Shown here one piece after another: positions 7,200 through 14,020 of a stretch of 14,020 nucleotides of DNA. The stretch is from positions 1-14,020 of the forward strand of contig CAYTGO010000078.1 of assembly GCA_964437425.1 (NCBI GenBank). Reading direction: 5' to 3'. A program made the position numbers and the translations under genes. The stretch comes from Scalindua sp964437425. Its GTDB lineage: Bacteria > Planctomycetota > Brocadiia > Brocadiales > Scalinduaceae. The notes beneath the pieces are model-generated. The model was not told where the DNA came from. It made no database searches and saw only the letters and a list, made by a program, of their open reading frames with translations. The first letter of the stretch is position 1. Each line of letters starts with the position of its first letter.

Positions 7200-9563
7200 T
7201 CACTTTGTTTCTGCAGCCTTCTTTTTCGTTCCCTGTTCTGATTTTTTCCTGTCTGCTTCGGTTTTCTTTCTTTTCTCTATGGCCTTCTTTATACTTTTAT
7301 CCTGTGCCCTTTCTCTCGCTTTATCGGCGGCTTTTCTCGCGTCTTTGGCCTTTTTTTCATCTCTTCTGGCCTTCCTTGCCGCTGCCTCGGCAGCTTTTCT
7401 CTTCTTTTTAGCTAGCCCTTTATAGTATTTAGGCATATTACTTTCGTACTTTGCCCTCGATTCCGCACTTGCAGCCTCTTCTTCCGCATCCTTTGCCTCC
7501 TGCTCTGCATCTTCACGTTCTTTTGTTTTTACTTTAGTTTTTTTCGCCTTCTCCCTTGCCCTGTTGGCGTCTGCCCTCTTTCTATTGGCTTCATCTATCC
7601 ATTTATTCGCTTCATCTATCTCCCTTCTGGCCGTCTCCTCAGCATCGTCTGCCTCTTCTTCTGCGAATTCTGCATCCTCTTTCGATTTCTTGGCAGTTTT
7701 TTCAGCCTTTTCAGCCGCCTTTTCCAATTTTTCGGCCTTTGCTTCCGCCTGTTCTATCGGTGTCTTCTTCTTTTTCTTTGCTGCTTTTTTGTCACCTTTC
7801 TTATTCTTATCACCCTTTTTATCTGTTTTCGTTTTATCTGTTTTCGGTTGGGACGCCCTGAACTTCAGTGTCGGGTCAAGCATGGAGAAATCAAACTCTT
7901 CATTTTTTAATTCTTCATGAAGTGTTTGCACTTCATTGACCCTGTCCATTATCTCACCGGCAACCATGTTCCCCAGTTTCCCGGCCTTCTCTTCCGGGTA
8001 ACTGGCTGAAAACTGTTCTGTCATGAGTTCAGTCAGTTCCTCCCTGCCGATCTTATTTGTCTCACCCCAGACAGTGTAGAGGTGTACCGTTTCCCAGAAT
8101 TTCTCAGGCTGGTTTGTCTGGTAAGGGCCTTTTTCCAGTTTCACCGGCTCAAAGCTGAGTCCATTAAAGCTCATGCTCAACTTCCTTGTCGGGAAGTCAA
8201 ACATGCCCGTAAAAGTTCCGGCAGCAGGGTAAGGATCTTTGTATTTATTGCCTGAGGCATTGACACAGACCGTACCGTTAACCTCACCTGTATTAATATT
8301 CAGAAATCCAGTACTCTTCTCAGGGGAGCCCAGGACAATATTGATATCTCCTTTAGAATTCCCTGACACCTCAAAGGAATCTGCACTGGCGGACAGCTCT
8401 GTTATGTCGAACTTCAAGAGTGCCGGATTATCAGTAGGCTTTACAGACACCTCGACCTTCCCCTGTGGATTAGTGAAAACAATCTCCTCTTCTTTATCAT
8501 CTTTAGAAGAGATGCTGTGTTTTAAAATACCATCTTCCGCACTCAAGGAGAATTGCATTGTTCCAGGAAATTCAAGAGGGCCGGAAAGATCAAAACTCAG
8601 GCTTGCAGATTGAGGTATATTTTTGGGCGCCTTTTGCTCCACACTATCCGTATCAGGCGGTTGAGGCAACTGTACAAAGTCATCAGGTTCTGCCACGCTC
8701 CCGCAGAAAGTATGCAGGTCTTCCATGTAATCGGCAACCAATATAAGCTCTCTTACCTTTTCCTGCTGCGGCGTAAATGAACTGGTCTGTAATGTATATT
8801 TAGCAGATCCATCTGCCGGAGCAGGTTCAAGATCATTATCGGTACACCAGGCATGGCATTCTCTGGTAAGTGTCTGGCCCGGTTCGAGAAAAAAAGGTGC
8901 AATAACACTTGTCTGATATGGCTGGTATCCCTCGGAATCTGTAACCAGCGGCGTACCTGCAGGAATTACAGCAAGTATAGGTTCGTCTGTCTTATTGGTC
9001 AGGTTAAAGACAAGGTCGGTAGTAGTGCCCGCTCCAGTAATCTCCATGTCCACCAAGCCATTTTCCACAAGTGCGGCAACCGCAAAGGGGCCCGTAACAG
9101 GACCGATTGCATCCGGTATTTCCTCAAGCTCCTCTTCTCTATCCTGCCAATACTGATCAACTTCCTCCTGAGTCCATGTTCTATATGCATCCTCCAGATC
9201 CACGAAATCATATTCTTCCGCAAGTGGTGGAAGTGGGTCAGAATCTTCCATCTTTATCGGCGGGTATTCGGAATATGGCGATCCCCACTCGAAGCCCCAA
9301 TTATTAAAGAAATTTCCAGACAATTCCTCCGAATCTCTTAACCTGTTTAGCCTTTCATTTTCCAGAGCCTTCCGCAAGGCTTCTTCTCTTTTTTCCTGAA
9401 CCTTCTTCTGATATTCCTCTTGCTTGTCCTTCCAGTACTCCTCATCTCCATTTTGCTCCTCTTCAGTTACCTTTGCCGCTTTTCCTGCTTCTCCTTCACC
9501 AACAGCGCAGCCGCCTGCCTGAGCAAGAATCAGGATCAATAGGAAAATACACGTCCTTATCAT
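7200..9563 (-). CDS. Lipoprotein, duplicated core plus Lys/Ala/Glu-rich tail
   Basis: 787 residues. Residues 1-19 form a lipoprotein signal ending AGGC (C19). A charged, probably helical segment follows (about 30-80). A core at 151-300 starts DAIGPVTGPFA and includes NLTNKTDEPILAVIPAGTPL, FFLEPGQTLTREC (C236), C240 and C287; it reads like a beta sandwich of the type that stabilises surface proteins (inference). A second beta-rich region covers about 320-480. Residues 480-560 are helical and end FSMLDPTLKFR (DPT at 563-565). The tail 571-787 is almost wholly Lys, Ala, Glu, Asp and Arg, with AEKAEK- and KARKAADKA-type runs: a long coiled coil or TolA-like rod. The start lies 7 bases after the previous stop, with an AGGGA-type binding site overlapping the end of that gene. 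It is a close paralog of the preceding gene. The family is not recognised. Confidence 0.88.
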   Translation of the reverse strand: MIRTCIFLLILILAQAGGCAVGEGEAGKAAKVTEEEQNGDEEYWKDKQEEYQKKVQEKREEALRKALENERLNRLRDSEELSGNFFNNWGFEWGSPYSEYPPIKMEDSDPLPPLAEEYDFVDLEDAYRTWTQEEVDQYWQDREEELEEIPDAIGPVTGPFAVAALVENGLVDMEITGAGTTTDLVFNLTNKTDEPILAVIPAGTPLVTDSEGYQPYQTSVIAPFFLEPGQTLTRECHAWCTDNDLEPAPADGSAKYTLQTSSFTPQQEKVRELILVADYMEDLHTFCGSVAEPDDFVQLPQPPDTDSVEQKAPKNIPQSASLSFDLSGPLEFPGTMQFSLSAEDGILKHSISSKDDKEEEIVFTNPQGKVEVSVKPTDNPALLKFDITELSASADSFEVSGNSKGDINIVLGSPEKSTGFLNINTGEVNGTVCVNASGNKYKDPYPAAGTFTGMFDFPTRKLSMSFNGLSFEPVKLEKGPYQTNQPEKFWETVHLYTVWGETNKIGREELTELMTEQFSASYPEEKAGKLGNMVAGEIMDRVNEVQTLHEELKNEEFDFSMLDPTLKFRASQPKTDKTKTDKKGDKNKKGDKKAAKKKKKTPIEQAEAKAEKLEKAAEKAEKTAKKSKEDAEFAEEEADDAEETARREIDEANKWIDEANRKRADANRAREKAKKTKVKTKEREDAEQEAKDAEEEAASAESRAKYESNMPKYYKGLAKKKRKAAEAAARKARRDEKKAKDARKAADKARERAQDKSIKKAIEKRKKTEADRKKSEQGTKKKAAETK
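8770..8853 (-). repeat. 84-bp exact repeat shared with paralog (copy A)
   Basis: This 84-base stretch is identical to 10517-10600 and codes for the core segment around AWCTDNDLEPAP and ADGSAKYTLQ in both paralogs. Surrounding sequence is similar but not identical. It is either a residue of the gene duplication or a gene-conversion tract. Confidence 0.9.
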
Positions 9564-9570
9564 AGTATGC

Positions 9571-11616
9571 TTATCCCTTCCCGCCTTTTGGCGTCTCTGT
9601 TTTACGCAACTTCAAAGTCGGATCAAGCATGGAAAAATCAAAATCTTCCTCTTTTAATTTTTTATGAAGCGATTGTACTTCTTCAACCCTGTCCATTATC
9701 TCTGTAGTTACCATCTGAGAAAGTTCTTCTGCCTTTTCATCCGGAAACTCTGCTTTGAGTTGTTCTGTCATTACTGTTCTCAGTTCCTTCTCACCTATGT
9801 TGTTGGTCTCACTCCAGACAGAGTAAAGATGCACGGAGTCCCAGAATTTCCCAGGCTGGTTAGTCTGGTAAGGGCCACTTTCAAGTTTCACAGGATCAAA
9901 GCTGAGTCCACTAAAGCTCATGCTCAACTTCCTTGTCGGAAAATCAAATCTGCCAGTAAAAGTTCCGGCAGCAGGGAAAGGATCTTCATATTTTTTACCC
10001 CAGGCCTTGACAGAAACCGTACCGTTAACCTCACCGGTATTAATATCCAGGAAACCCGTACTCTTCCCTGAGGAGCCCAGTACCATATTAATGTTTCCCA
10101 TAGAATTCCCTGATACCTCAAAGGAATCTGCCTGGGCAGAAAGCTTTGTTATATCAAATTTCAAGACTTCCGCATTTTCAGTAAGCATAATAGATACATC
10201 TACCTTTCCCTGTGGATTAGTGAAGACAATCTCCTCATTTTTATCATCCTTAGAAGAGATGTTGTGTTTTAAAATACCACCTTCCGCGTTCAAGGCGAAT
10301 TGCATGGTTCCCGGAAATTCAAGAGGACTGGAAAGATTAAAACTCAGACTAGTTGATTGAGGTACATTTTTGGGTTCCTTTTGCTCAACACGCTTCGTAG
10401 CAGGCGGTTGAGGAGACTGAACAAAGTCATCCGGCTCTACTATGTCCCCGCAGAAAGTATGCCGGTATTCAATGTAATCGGCAAGTAATATAAGTTCTCT
10501 TACTCTCTCCTGCTGAGGCGTAAATGAACTGGTCTGTAATGTATATTTAGCAGATCCATCTGCCGGAGCAGGTTCAAGATCATTATCGGTACACCAGGCA
10601 GGACACTCTCTGGTCAGCGTCTGGCCCGGTTCGAGAAAAAAAGATGCAATAACACCTGTCTGATATGGTTGGTAGCCCTCAGAATCTGTAACTAGCGGCG
10701 TACCTGCCGGAATTACTGCAAGTATAGGTTCGCCTGTCTTGTTTGTCAGGTTAAAGACAACAGCGTCTGTCCTGCCGGTACCTGTACACTCCATGTCCAC
10801 CAAGCCGTCTTCCACCAGTGCAGTAATCGCAAAGGGGCCTGTAACAGGCCCGATTGCATCCGGCCCTACCTGCCTTGGCGGATGTTCTCTTATCCACTCC
10901 TCCATATCCTGCTGCAGTTCCTCGCTACGTTTCTTTTCTTCGGGCGCTAACGGCATCGGTATCATTGAAGTCTTAGCTTCTTCGGTGGACTCCTCACCAT
11001 CCTCCCAGGTCGGGAACGGTTCGTCCCTTGTCTTCTCCCACGCCTCCTTCCACTCATCCCTCATTTTCTCTTCCTCAGGCGTCAAGGGTATTAATGGCTT
11101 TTTCCTTACGTGTTCGTCCAGATATTTCTGCCATTCCTCTTCCTTCTTTGCTATTTTGTCCAGAACTTTTTTTTCCAGTTCATCCAGAGCTTTTTCTCTC
11201 AGCTTATCAAGAGTATATTCATCAGCATATTCCATCTTTATAGGTGGGCGGGCAGGACGTGGCATATCATAATACGTCCAAACGTTTAAAAACATTTCCA
11301 TGTCTAATAACATCTCTATCCTTTCTCTCTCCTGAGCCTTCCGCAAGTCCTCTTCTCTTTTCTTCTGAACCTTCTTCCGATATTTCTCTAGCCGATCCTT
11401 CCAGTACTCCTCTTCCACCAGTCTCTTACCACCTTCCTCCAGCCCCTTCCTGAAAGCATCATCTTTCTTCACTGCATCCTCAGTCACCTCTGTCCCTTTC
11501 CCTGCCTCACCTTCCCCAACAGCACCACTGCCCTCCTGGGCAATAACTATGGTTGGCAAAAAGAAAACTAACAGCATAAAGAGAAAAATGAATGAACCTG
11601 TAGATATTATTCTCAT
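9571..11616 (-). CDS. Secreted paralog of the lipoprotein, without the tail
   Basis: 681 residues from the ATG at 11616, chosen because it starts the signal peptide MRIISTGS and has AGGAG 11 bases upstream; an in-frame start 60 bases earlier would place 20 polar residues before the signal. Cleavage is expected at IVIA before QEGSG, so this is a soluble exported protein. GAVGEGEAGK matches the lipoprotein's CAVGEGEAGK, with Gly in place of the lipidated Cys. Residues 40-120 are charged helix. Residues 130-250 are an insertion absent from the paralog, with two similar units starting PLTPEEEKMRDEW and PLAPEEKKRSEEL. The core from residue 253 is about 85% identical to the paralog by eye, including C338, C342 and C389. 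The protein ends shortly after FSMLDPTLKLR (DPT at 665-667). It lies 76 bases after the 387-residue gene and 7 bases before the lipoprotein gene, so the three are probably one operon. Confidence 0.87.
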   Translation of the reverse strand: MRIISTGSFIFLFMLLVFFLPTIVIAQEGSGAVGEGEAGKGTEVTEDAVKKDDAFRKGLEEGGKRLVEEEYWKDRLEKYRKKVQKKREEDLRKAQERERIEMLLDMEMFLNVWTYYDMPRPARPPIKMEYADEYTLDKLREKALDELEKKVLDKIAKKEEEWQKYLDEHVRKKPLIPLTPEEEKMRDEWKEAWEKTRDEPFPTWEDGEESTEEAKTSMIPMPLAPEEKKRSEELQQDMEEWIREHPPRQVGPDAIGPVTGPFAITALVEDGLVDMECTGTGRTDAVVFNLTNKTGEPILAVIPAGTPLVTDSEGYQPYQTGVIASFFLEPGQTLTRECPAWCTDNDLEPAPADGSAKYTLQTSSFTPQQERVRELILLADYIEYRHTFCGDIVEPDDFVQSPQPPATKRVEQKEPKNVPQSTSLSFNLSSPLEFPGTMQFALNAEGGILKHNISSKDDKNEEIVFTNPQGKVDVSIMLTENAEVLKFDITKLSAQADSFEVSGNSMGNINMVLGSSGKSTGFLDINTGEVNGTVSVKAWGKKYEDPFPAAGTFTGRFDFPTRKLSMSFSGLSFDPVKLESGPYQTNQPGKFWDSVHLYSVWSETNNIGEKELRTVMTEQLKAEFPDEKAEELSQMVTTEIMDRVEEVQSLHKKLKEEDFDFSMLDPTLKLRKTETPKGGKG
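10517..10600 (-). repeat. 84-bp exact repeat shared with paralog (copy B)
   Basis: Identical base for base to 8770-8853 and in the matching position of the paralogous gene. It marks the most conserved stretch of the duplicated core. Confidence 0.9.
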
Positions 11617-11692
11617 AGTATAATGAACTCCTGTTTTGTTATTCAAAACGGTATATATATTACAGCCATCCCGCACGCATTCGTTTACGGCT

Positions 11693-12856
11693 TTACTTAC
11701 GATATTTTACAGTAGGATCTATTGTTATGAAGGCCCTGTCACTCTCTTCTACGTTATAGTAGTATGGAATCGGACGCGAAGAGAGAGGTTGTTCGCCCTC
11801 ATTAGACGGTGAGATTGTGACGGTTTTGCTATCTATAACTTCTGTATGTACCTCAGGTAGTGATCCTGAGATCTCAATAGATTTGTTGGGAATCCCTGGT
11901 CCCTGAACATGTTCAGAGGAAGGTAATGAGCAATCGTGACCACGATGGAAGCGGGTCTCAGATGCTTCTACTACTTCAATGTTCACTTTGGGTTTTTTCT
12001 TACCTCTCTTCTTGCCTTCTGTAGTACCGGTTTCATTTATTACTTCAAGTGCCGGCCCTGAGAGATCTGCAACAAAAGGTACTGTCTTAATGTAGTTTAT
12101 CTTTGTTTCCGGGTCTTTTTCCTTTCCTGTAACATGGGCAATGATTGACCACTCTTCAGGATTAAATCCGGGAGGAACCTTATAATCTACTATGATACCC
12201 CGGTTGCCTTTGAAAGGTTTGGTTCCCAGGCGCTGCCAGATGGATGGGCCCTCTACCACCGTTTCATAGGTTCCCAGCATTTCACTCCAATTAGATACTT
12301 CCGTTCCGAGGTGTTCTCTGTTGACCAGTTGACCGTCCACGTATGACTCCCTCCACGTGGTGACTTCTAAACTAAATGATCCCCATAAGCTGAAGACAGA
12401 GATCTGTTCCGGCTCTAAGATCCTACCGTCTTCGTGCTGTAAAAGGACCATATGAGGTGTCCCTTTTTTTGAAGACTTTTTTACCTGCATTCCCACTCTC
12501 AGATCAGTTGAGTTATTTTGACCGTAGGCTAACAGCTTAATCTTTGTCTTTCCGTCAGGGCCTGTCAGGGTAGTCCAGTCCCCTTTCGGTTTCGAGACAA
12601 GATTATCTTCCTGGCCTTCGCTTTGCGCACCAGACATACCTCCAAAACCGGTAAGACCACCGATGAGAGCGCCCCCAATTTTCTTACCGATACTTTTCTT
12701 TAGAGGCATATCTACGGTCATGGGCTCTGTGAGCTTTCGTACTTCTGGGTCACAACCGATAACTCCAGATGCACCACTGTCGGCATAGAGTTTGCCAATA
12801 AAAGGAATTAAAAAAAGGCTGAAGATAAGTGATATGATTAAGATGACTCTCAGCAC
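11693..12856 (-). CDS. Exported protein with glycine-rich segment
   Basis: 387 residues with a GTG start fixed by GGAGGT (12863-12868) six bases upstream, the best Shine-Dalgarno in this block. Residues 1-25 are a signal peptide ending KLYA before DSG. A segment at about 56-78 is rich in Gly with GxxxG spacing (IGKKIGGALIGGLTG), like a glycine zipper that could insert in or pack against membrane. The remainder (about 95-270) is strand-rich and Trp-rich (SLWGSFSLEV, NWSEML, EEWSIIAHV), followed by a Lys-rich linker near 282-290. The last eight residues are DPTVKYRK; closely similar DPTLKFR and DPTLKLR occur near the ends of the next two proteins. I do not recognise the family. The gene opens the probable three-gene unit ending at 7200 and follows a 245-bp gap, so a promoter is likely there although none is convincing. 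Confidence 0.85.
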   Translation of the reverse strand: MLRVILIISLIFSLFLIPFIGKLYADSGASGVIGCDPEVRKLTEPMTVDMPLKKSIGKKIGGALIGGLTGFGGMSGAQSEGQEDNLVSKPKGDWTTLTGPDGKTKIKLLAYGQNNSTDLRVGMQVKKSSKKGTPHMVLLQHEDGRILEPEQISVFSLWGSFSLEVTTWRESYVDGQLVNREHLGTEVSNWSEMLGTYETVVEGPSIWQRLGTKPFKGNRGIIVDYKVPPGFNPEEWSIIAHVTGKEKDPETKINYIKTVPFVADLSGPALEVINETGTTEGKKRGKKKPKVNIEVVEASETRFHRGHDCSLPSSEHVQGPGIPNKSIEISGSLPEVHTEVIDSKTVTISPSNEGEQPLSSRPIPYYYNVEESDRAFITIDPTVKYRK

Positions 12857-12862
12857 TACTAC

Positions 12863-12868
12863 ACCTCC
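12863..12868 (-). promoter_or_regulatory. Ribosome binding site fixing a GTG start
   Basis: GGAGGT on the minus strand, six bases before the GTG at 12856. No competing ATG upstream in frame has a binding site, so this decides the start of the 387-residue protein. Confidence 0.8.
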
Positions 12869-12983
12869 AAAAAAAACATAAGATATAAACCTTTGTAATT
12901 TGTGGCAGTAAATTGCTTTTAAGATAGTTTAAGGTTACGACAAAGGCAGGTAAAAATCAAGTATTTGTTCAAAAAGACTATAA

Positions 12984-13016
12984 CAGATATTTCATTTGTA
13001 ACAGTAGAAATATCTG
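12984..13016. repeat. Inverted repeat, 10-bp perfect arms
   Basis: CAGATATTTC (12984-12993) and GAAATATCTG (13007-13016) are perfect reverse complements separated by 13 bases. The rest of the 12857-13101 gap shows nothing else convincing. The arms are AT-rich and no clean U-tract follows on the minus strand, so an operator or weak RNA hairpin fits better than a terminator. It lies 128 bases upstream of the GTG at 12856. Confidence 0.55.
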
Positions 13017-13101
13017 CACAAAATACTCGGTCTGACAGTAGACACTTTTCAAACGACGCCGACTCTTATGCAGATGCAGATGTCTCCTGAGTTGAGAACC
13101 A

Positions 13102-13599
13102 TTAATACTTATTGTAGCGAAAAAACATAAACATCAGGTATGTACCCTGCCAGATTGCAACAGGATTTAAAAGTTCAAGATCAGGATGGGTTGGGTGTGG
13201 TACCACACTAATCATCCAAAGATCAAGCGTGGTAAGAGCATATACACCTGAGATGGCAATTGCAATGCGTAACCATGAAGCTTTCAAGAGAAACTTGTGA
13301 GCTATTAATATTAATACCGTCCCGGCCAGAATGGCTGGATCAACTATTTTATGAGCTCTAAAAAGTTGATGATCCTGCATTCTTACTACCAGAATAAAAA
13401 TAAAAGTGGATAATAGAAGAAACCCTGCCCACCTGAACCAGTACCGTTTTCGAGTAAAACTCCAATGCCATACAATAACTACTATGCCAAAAACAATACC
13501 TGTAAGTCCTATAATTGCCAGACCACGACTAAGCCAGACTCCCACTATAAAAACAAACAGCCTTAAAATTATCATTTTTATATTATACGAATCTTTCAA
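13102..13599 (-). CDS. Multi-pass membrane protein of unknown function
   Basis: 165 residues with about five or six hydrophobic segments: roughly 9-25, 27-46, 54-72, 86-105, 109-131 and perhaps 146-160. Short positively charged loops (TRKR at 49-52) suggest an inner-membrane protein. The start is taken as TTG at 13599, because AGAGGTGA (13603-13610) lies just upstream and an in-frame TGA occurs two codons before; a later ATG (residue 9) has no binding site. The gene follows the 60-residue protein by 25 bases, and the gap holds a nine-codon frame whose TGA overlaps this TTG. If one base were missing here, the true start could be the ATG at 13625. I recognise no family or catalytic motif. Confidence 0.7.
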   Translation of the reverse strand: MKDSYNIKMIILRLFVFIVGVWLSRGLAIIGLTGIVFGIVVIVWHWSFTRKRYWFRWAGFLLLSTFIFILVVRMQDHQLFRAHKIVDPAILAGTVLILIAHKFLLKASWLRIAIAISGVYALTTLDLWMISVVPHPTHPDLELLNPVAIWQGTYLMFMFFRYNKY

Positions 13600-13625
13600 T
13601 AGTCACCTCTGATACCTTCACGCAT
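13596..13625 (-). CDS. Nine-codon bridging reading frame
   Basis: ATG at 13625 overlaps the TGA of the upstream 60-residue gene (TGATG) and reads MREGIRGDY before a TGA that overlaps the next gene's TTG (TTGA). AGGAGG at 13635-13640 lies nine bases before this ATG, the strongest binding site in the neighbourhood. It may be a leader peptide that couples translation, or the true 5' end of the 165-residue gene separated by a frameshift or sequencing error. Confidence 0.35.
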   Translation of the reverse strand: MREGIRGDY

Positions 13626-13807
13626 CACTTCTTTCCTCCTTTAATGAAGCTACCAAGAATATCTATAACAGCCTGCGCAATCCAGAAGATGATTGGAAAG
13701 GAGACTACAGCAATGATAATTGCCCATCCACCAAATTTTGGATGTAGAGCGATAAATATTAATGCGGCTATCAGCCCTGCTATAAATGGACTTAATATTT
13801 TATTCAT
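13625..13807 (-). CDS. Small membrane protein (60 aa)
   Basis: A 60-residue hydrophobic protein with two likely membrane helices (about 6-22 and 27-52) separated by HPKFGG, ending in a basic GGKK tail. The ATG at 13807 overlaps the last eight bases of the preceding gene, and GAAGAG within that gene is the only binding-site candidate, so translational coupling is probable. The end of the gene carries AGGAGG, which would serve the next start. Function is unknown. Confidence 0.65.
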   Translation of the reverse strand: MNKILSPFIAGLIAALIFIALHPKFGGWAIIIAVVSFPIIFWIAQAVIDILGSFIKGGKK

Positions 13808-13997
13808 TTTCTCTTCGGTTCTTCCTCTTTCTCCAGATGAAATCGGAAATGACGGCTAACAGAATAAATCCTACTGCAAAACCACCAAAGGCCAGAAAGA
13901 AAATCTTTAGATAACTCGCGGAGATCCCAAACACCTTCAAGCCTACAACAGTGATAATGCTGGCGAGAAAAACCTTCCACCAGATTTCAGTCATCAT
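13800..13997 (-). CDS. Small membrane protein (65 aa), WW/TVV family
   Basis: MMTEIWWKVF begins a first hydrophobic helix (about 5-22); after FGISAS a second follows (about 30-50), and the tail is strongly basic (WRKRKNRR). The start is supported by AGGAGG (14005-14010) seven bases before the ATG at 13997; the adjacent ATG at 13994 is an alternative. The N-terminal pattern WW, L, SIxTVV, K and FG matches the 71-residue protein at 6815-7030. The positive C-terminus suggests it faces the cytoplasm. It overlaps the 60-residue gene by eight bases. Function is unknown. Confidence 0.72.
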   Translation of the reverse strand: MMTEIWWKVFLASIITVVGLKVFGISASYLKIFFLAFGGFAVGFILLAVISDFIWRKRKNRRENE

Positions 13998-14020
13998 GGT
14001 TTAACCTCCTCAAAGATTGC

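Noticed and set aside
10739..11272. A 177-codon Ser-rich open frame on the plus strand
   Set aside because: It is the antisense of the charged insertion in the secreted paralog; low-complexity Glu/Lys coding yields long open Ser/Phe-rich frames on the other strand.
11633..11649. Small inverted repeat GTTTTG-5-CAAAAC before the secreted paralog
   Set aside because: Six-bp AT-rich arms are expected by chance at this frequency and no functional context is clear.
12984..13016. Rho-independent terminator for the membrane-protein gene at 13102
   Set aside because: The stem is AT-rich, the loop is 13 bases and no clean T-run follows; it is also 86 bases past the stop.

Overview
The window looks like bacterial chromosome and every supported gene reads on the minus strand, so transcription runs from high to low coordinates. 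The organism is probably Gram-negative: there are lipoprotein signal peptides, many exported proteins without LPXTG-type anchors, Shine-Dalgarno sequences, and GTG and TTG starts. Composition looks moderately AT-leaning by eye. I cannot place the genus. An anammox-type planctomycete or a deltaproteobacterium-like lineage would fit the style of the repeat proteins, but that is only an impression.

Layout in transcription order. (1) 13997-13102: three closely packed small membrane-protein genes, the third with a TTG start preceded by a nine-codon reading frame that touches both neighbours. (2) 13101-12857: a 245-bp gap holding a 10-bp-arm inverted repeat and no gene. (3) 12856-7200: three exported proteins: a 387-residue protein with a glycine-rich segment, then two paralogous proteins of 681 and 787 residues. 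The paralogs share a core but differ in export signal and tail. (4) 7199-7031: a gap with a good promoter candidate and a TTAT/TCAT tract, leading to a 71-residue membrane protein. (5) 6761-675: a subtilisin-family lipoprotein protease, then a 1322-residue exported tandem-repeat protein. Its C-terminal end is encoded by four base-for-base identical 258-bp units. (6) 639-1: a 68-residue cysteine-rich protein overlapping, by ATGA, the start of an exported protein that runs off the window edge.

The window is best read as an accessory set of cell-envelope and secreted proteins. Links seen directly are a DPT-x-K-aromatic/Leu-R motif near the C-terminus of three consecutive exported proteins, the duplicated core in two of them, and two related small membrane proteins at either end of the set. 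The protease directly precedes the repeat protein, suggesting processing or shared surface display, but this is inference. I see no rRNA, tRNA, transposase, integrase, CRISPR array or convincing rho-independent terminator. No stretch above 300 bp lacks a gene.
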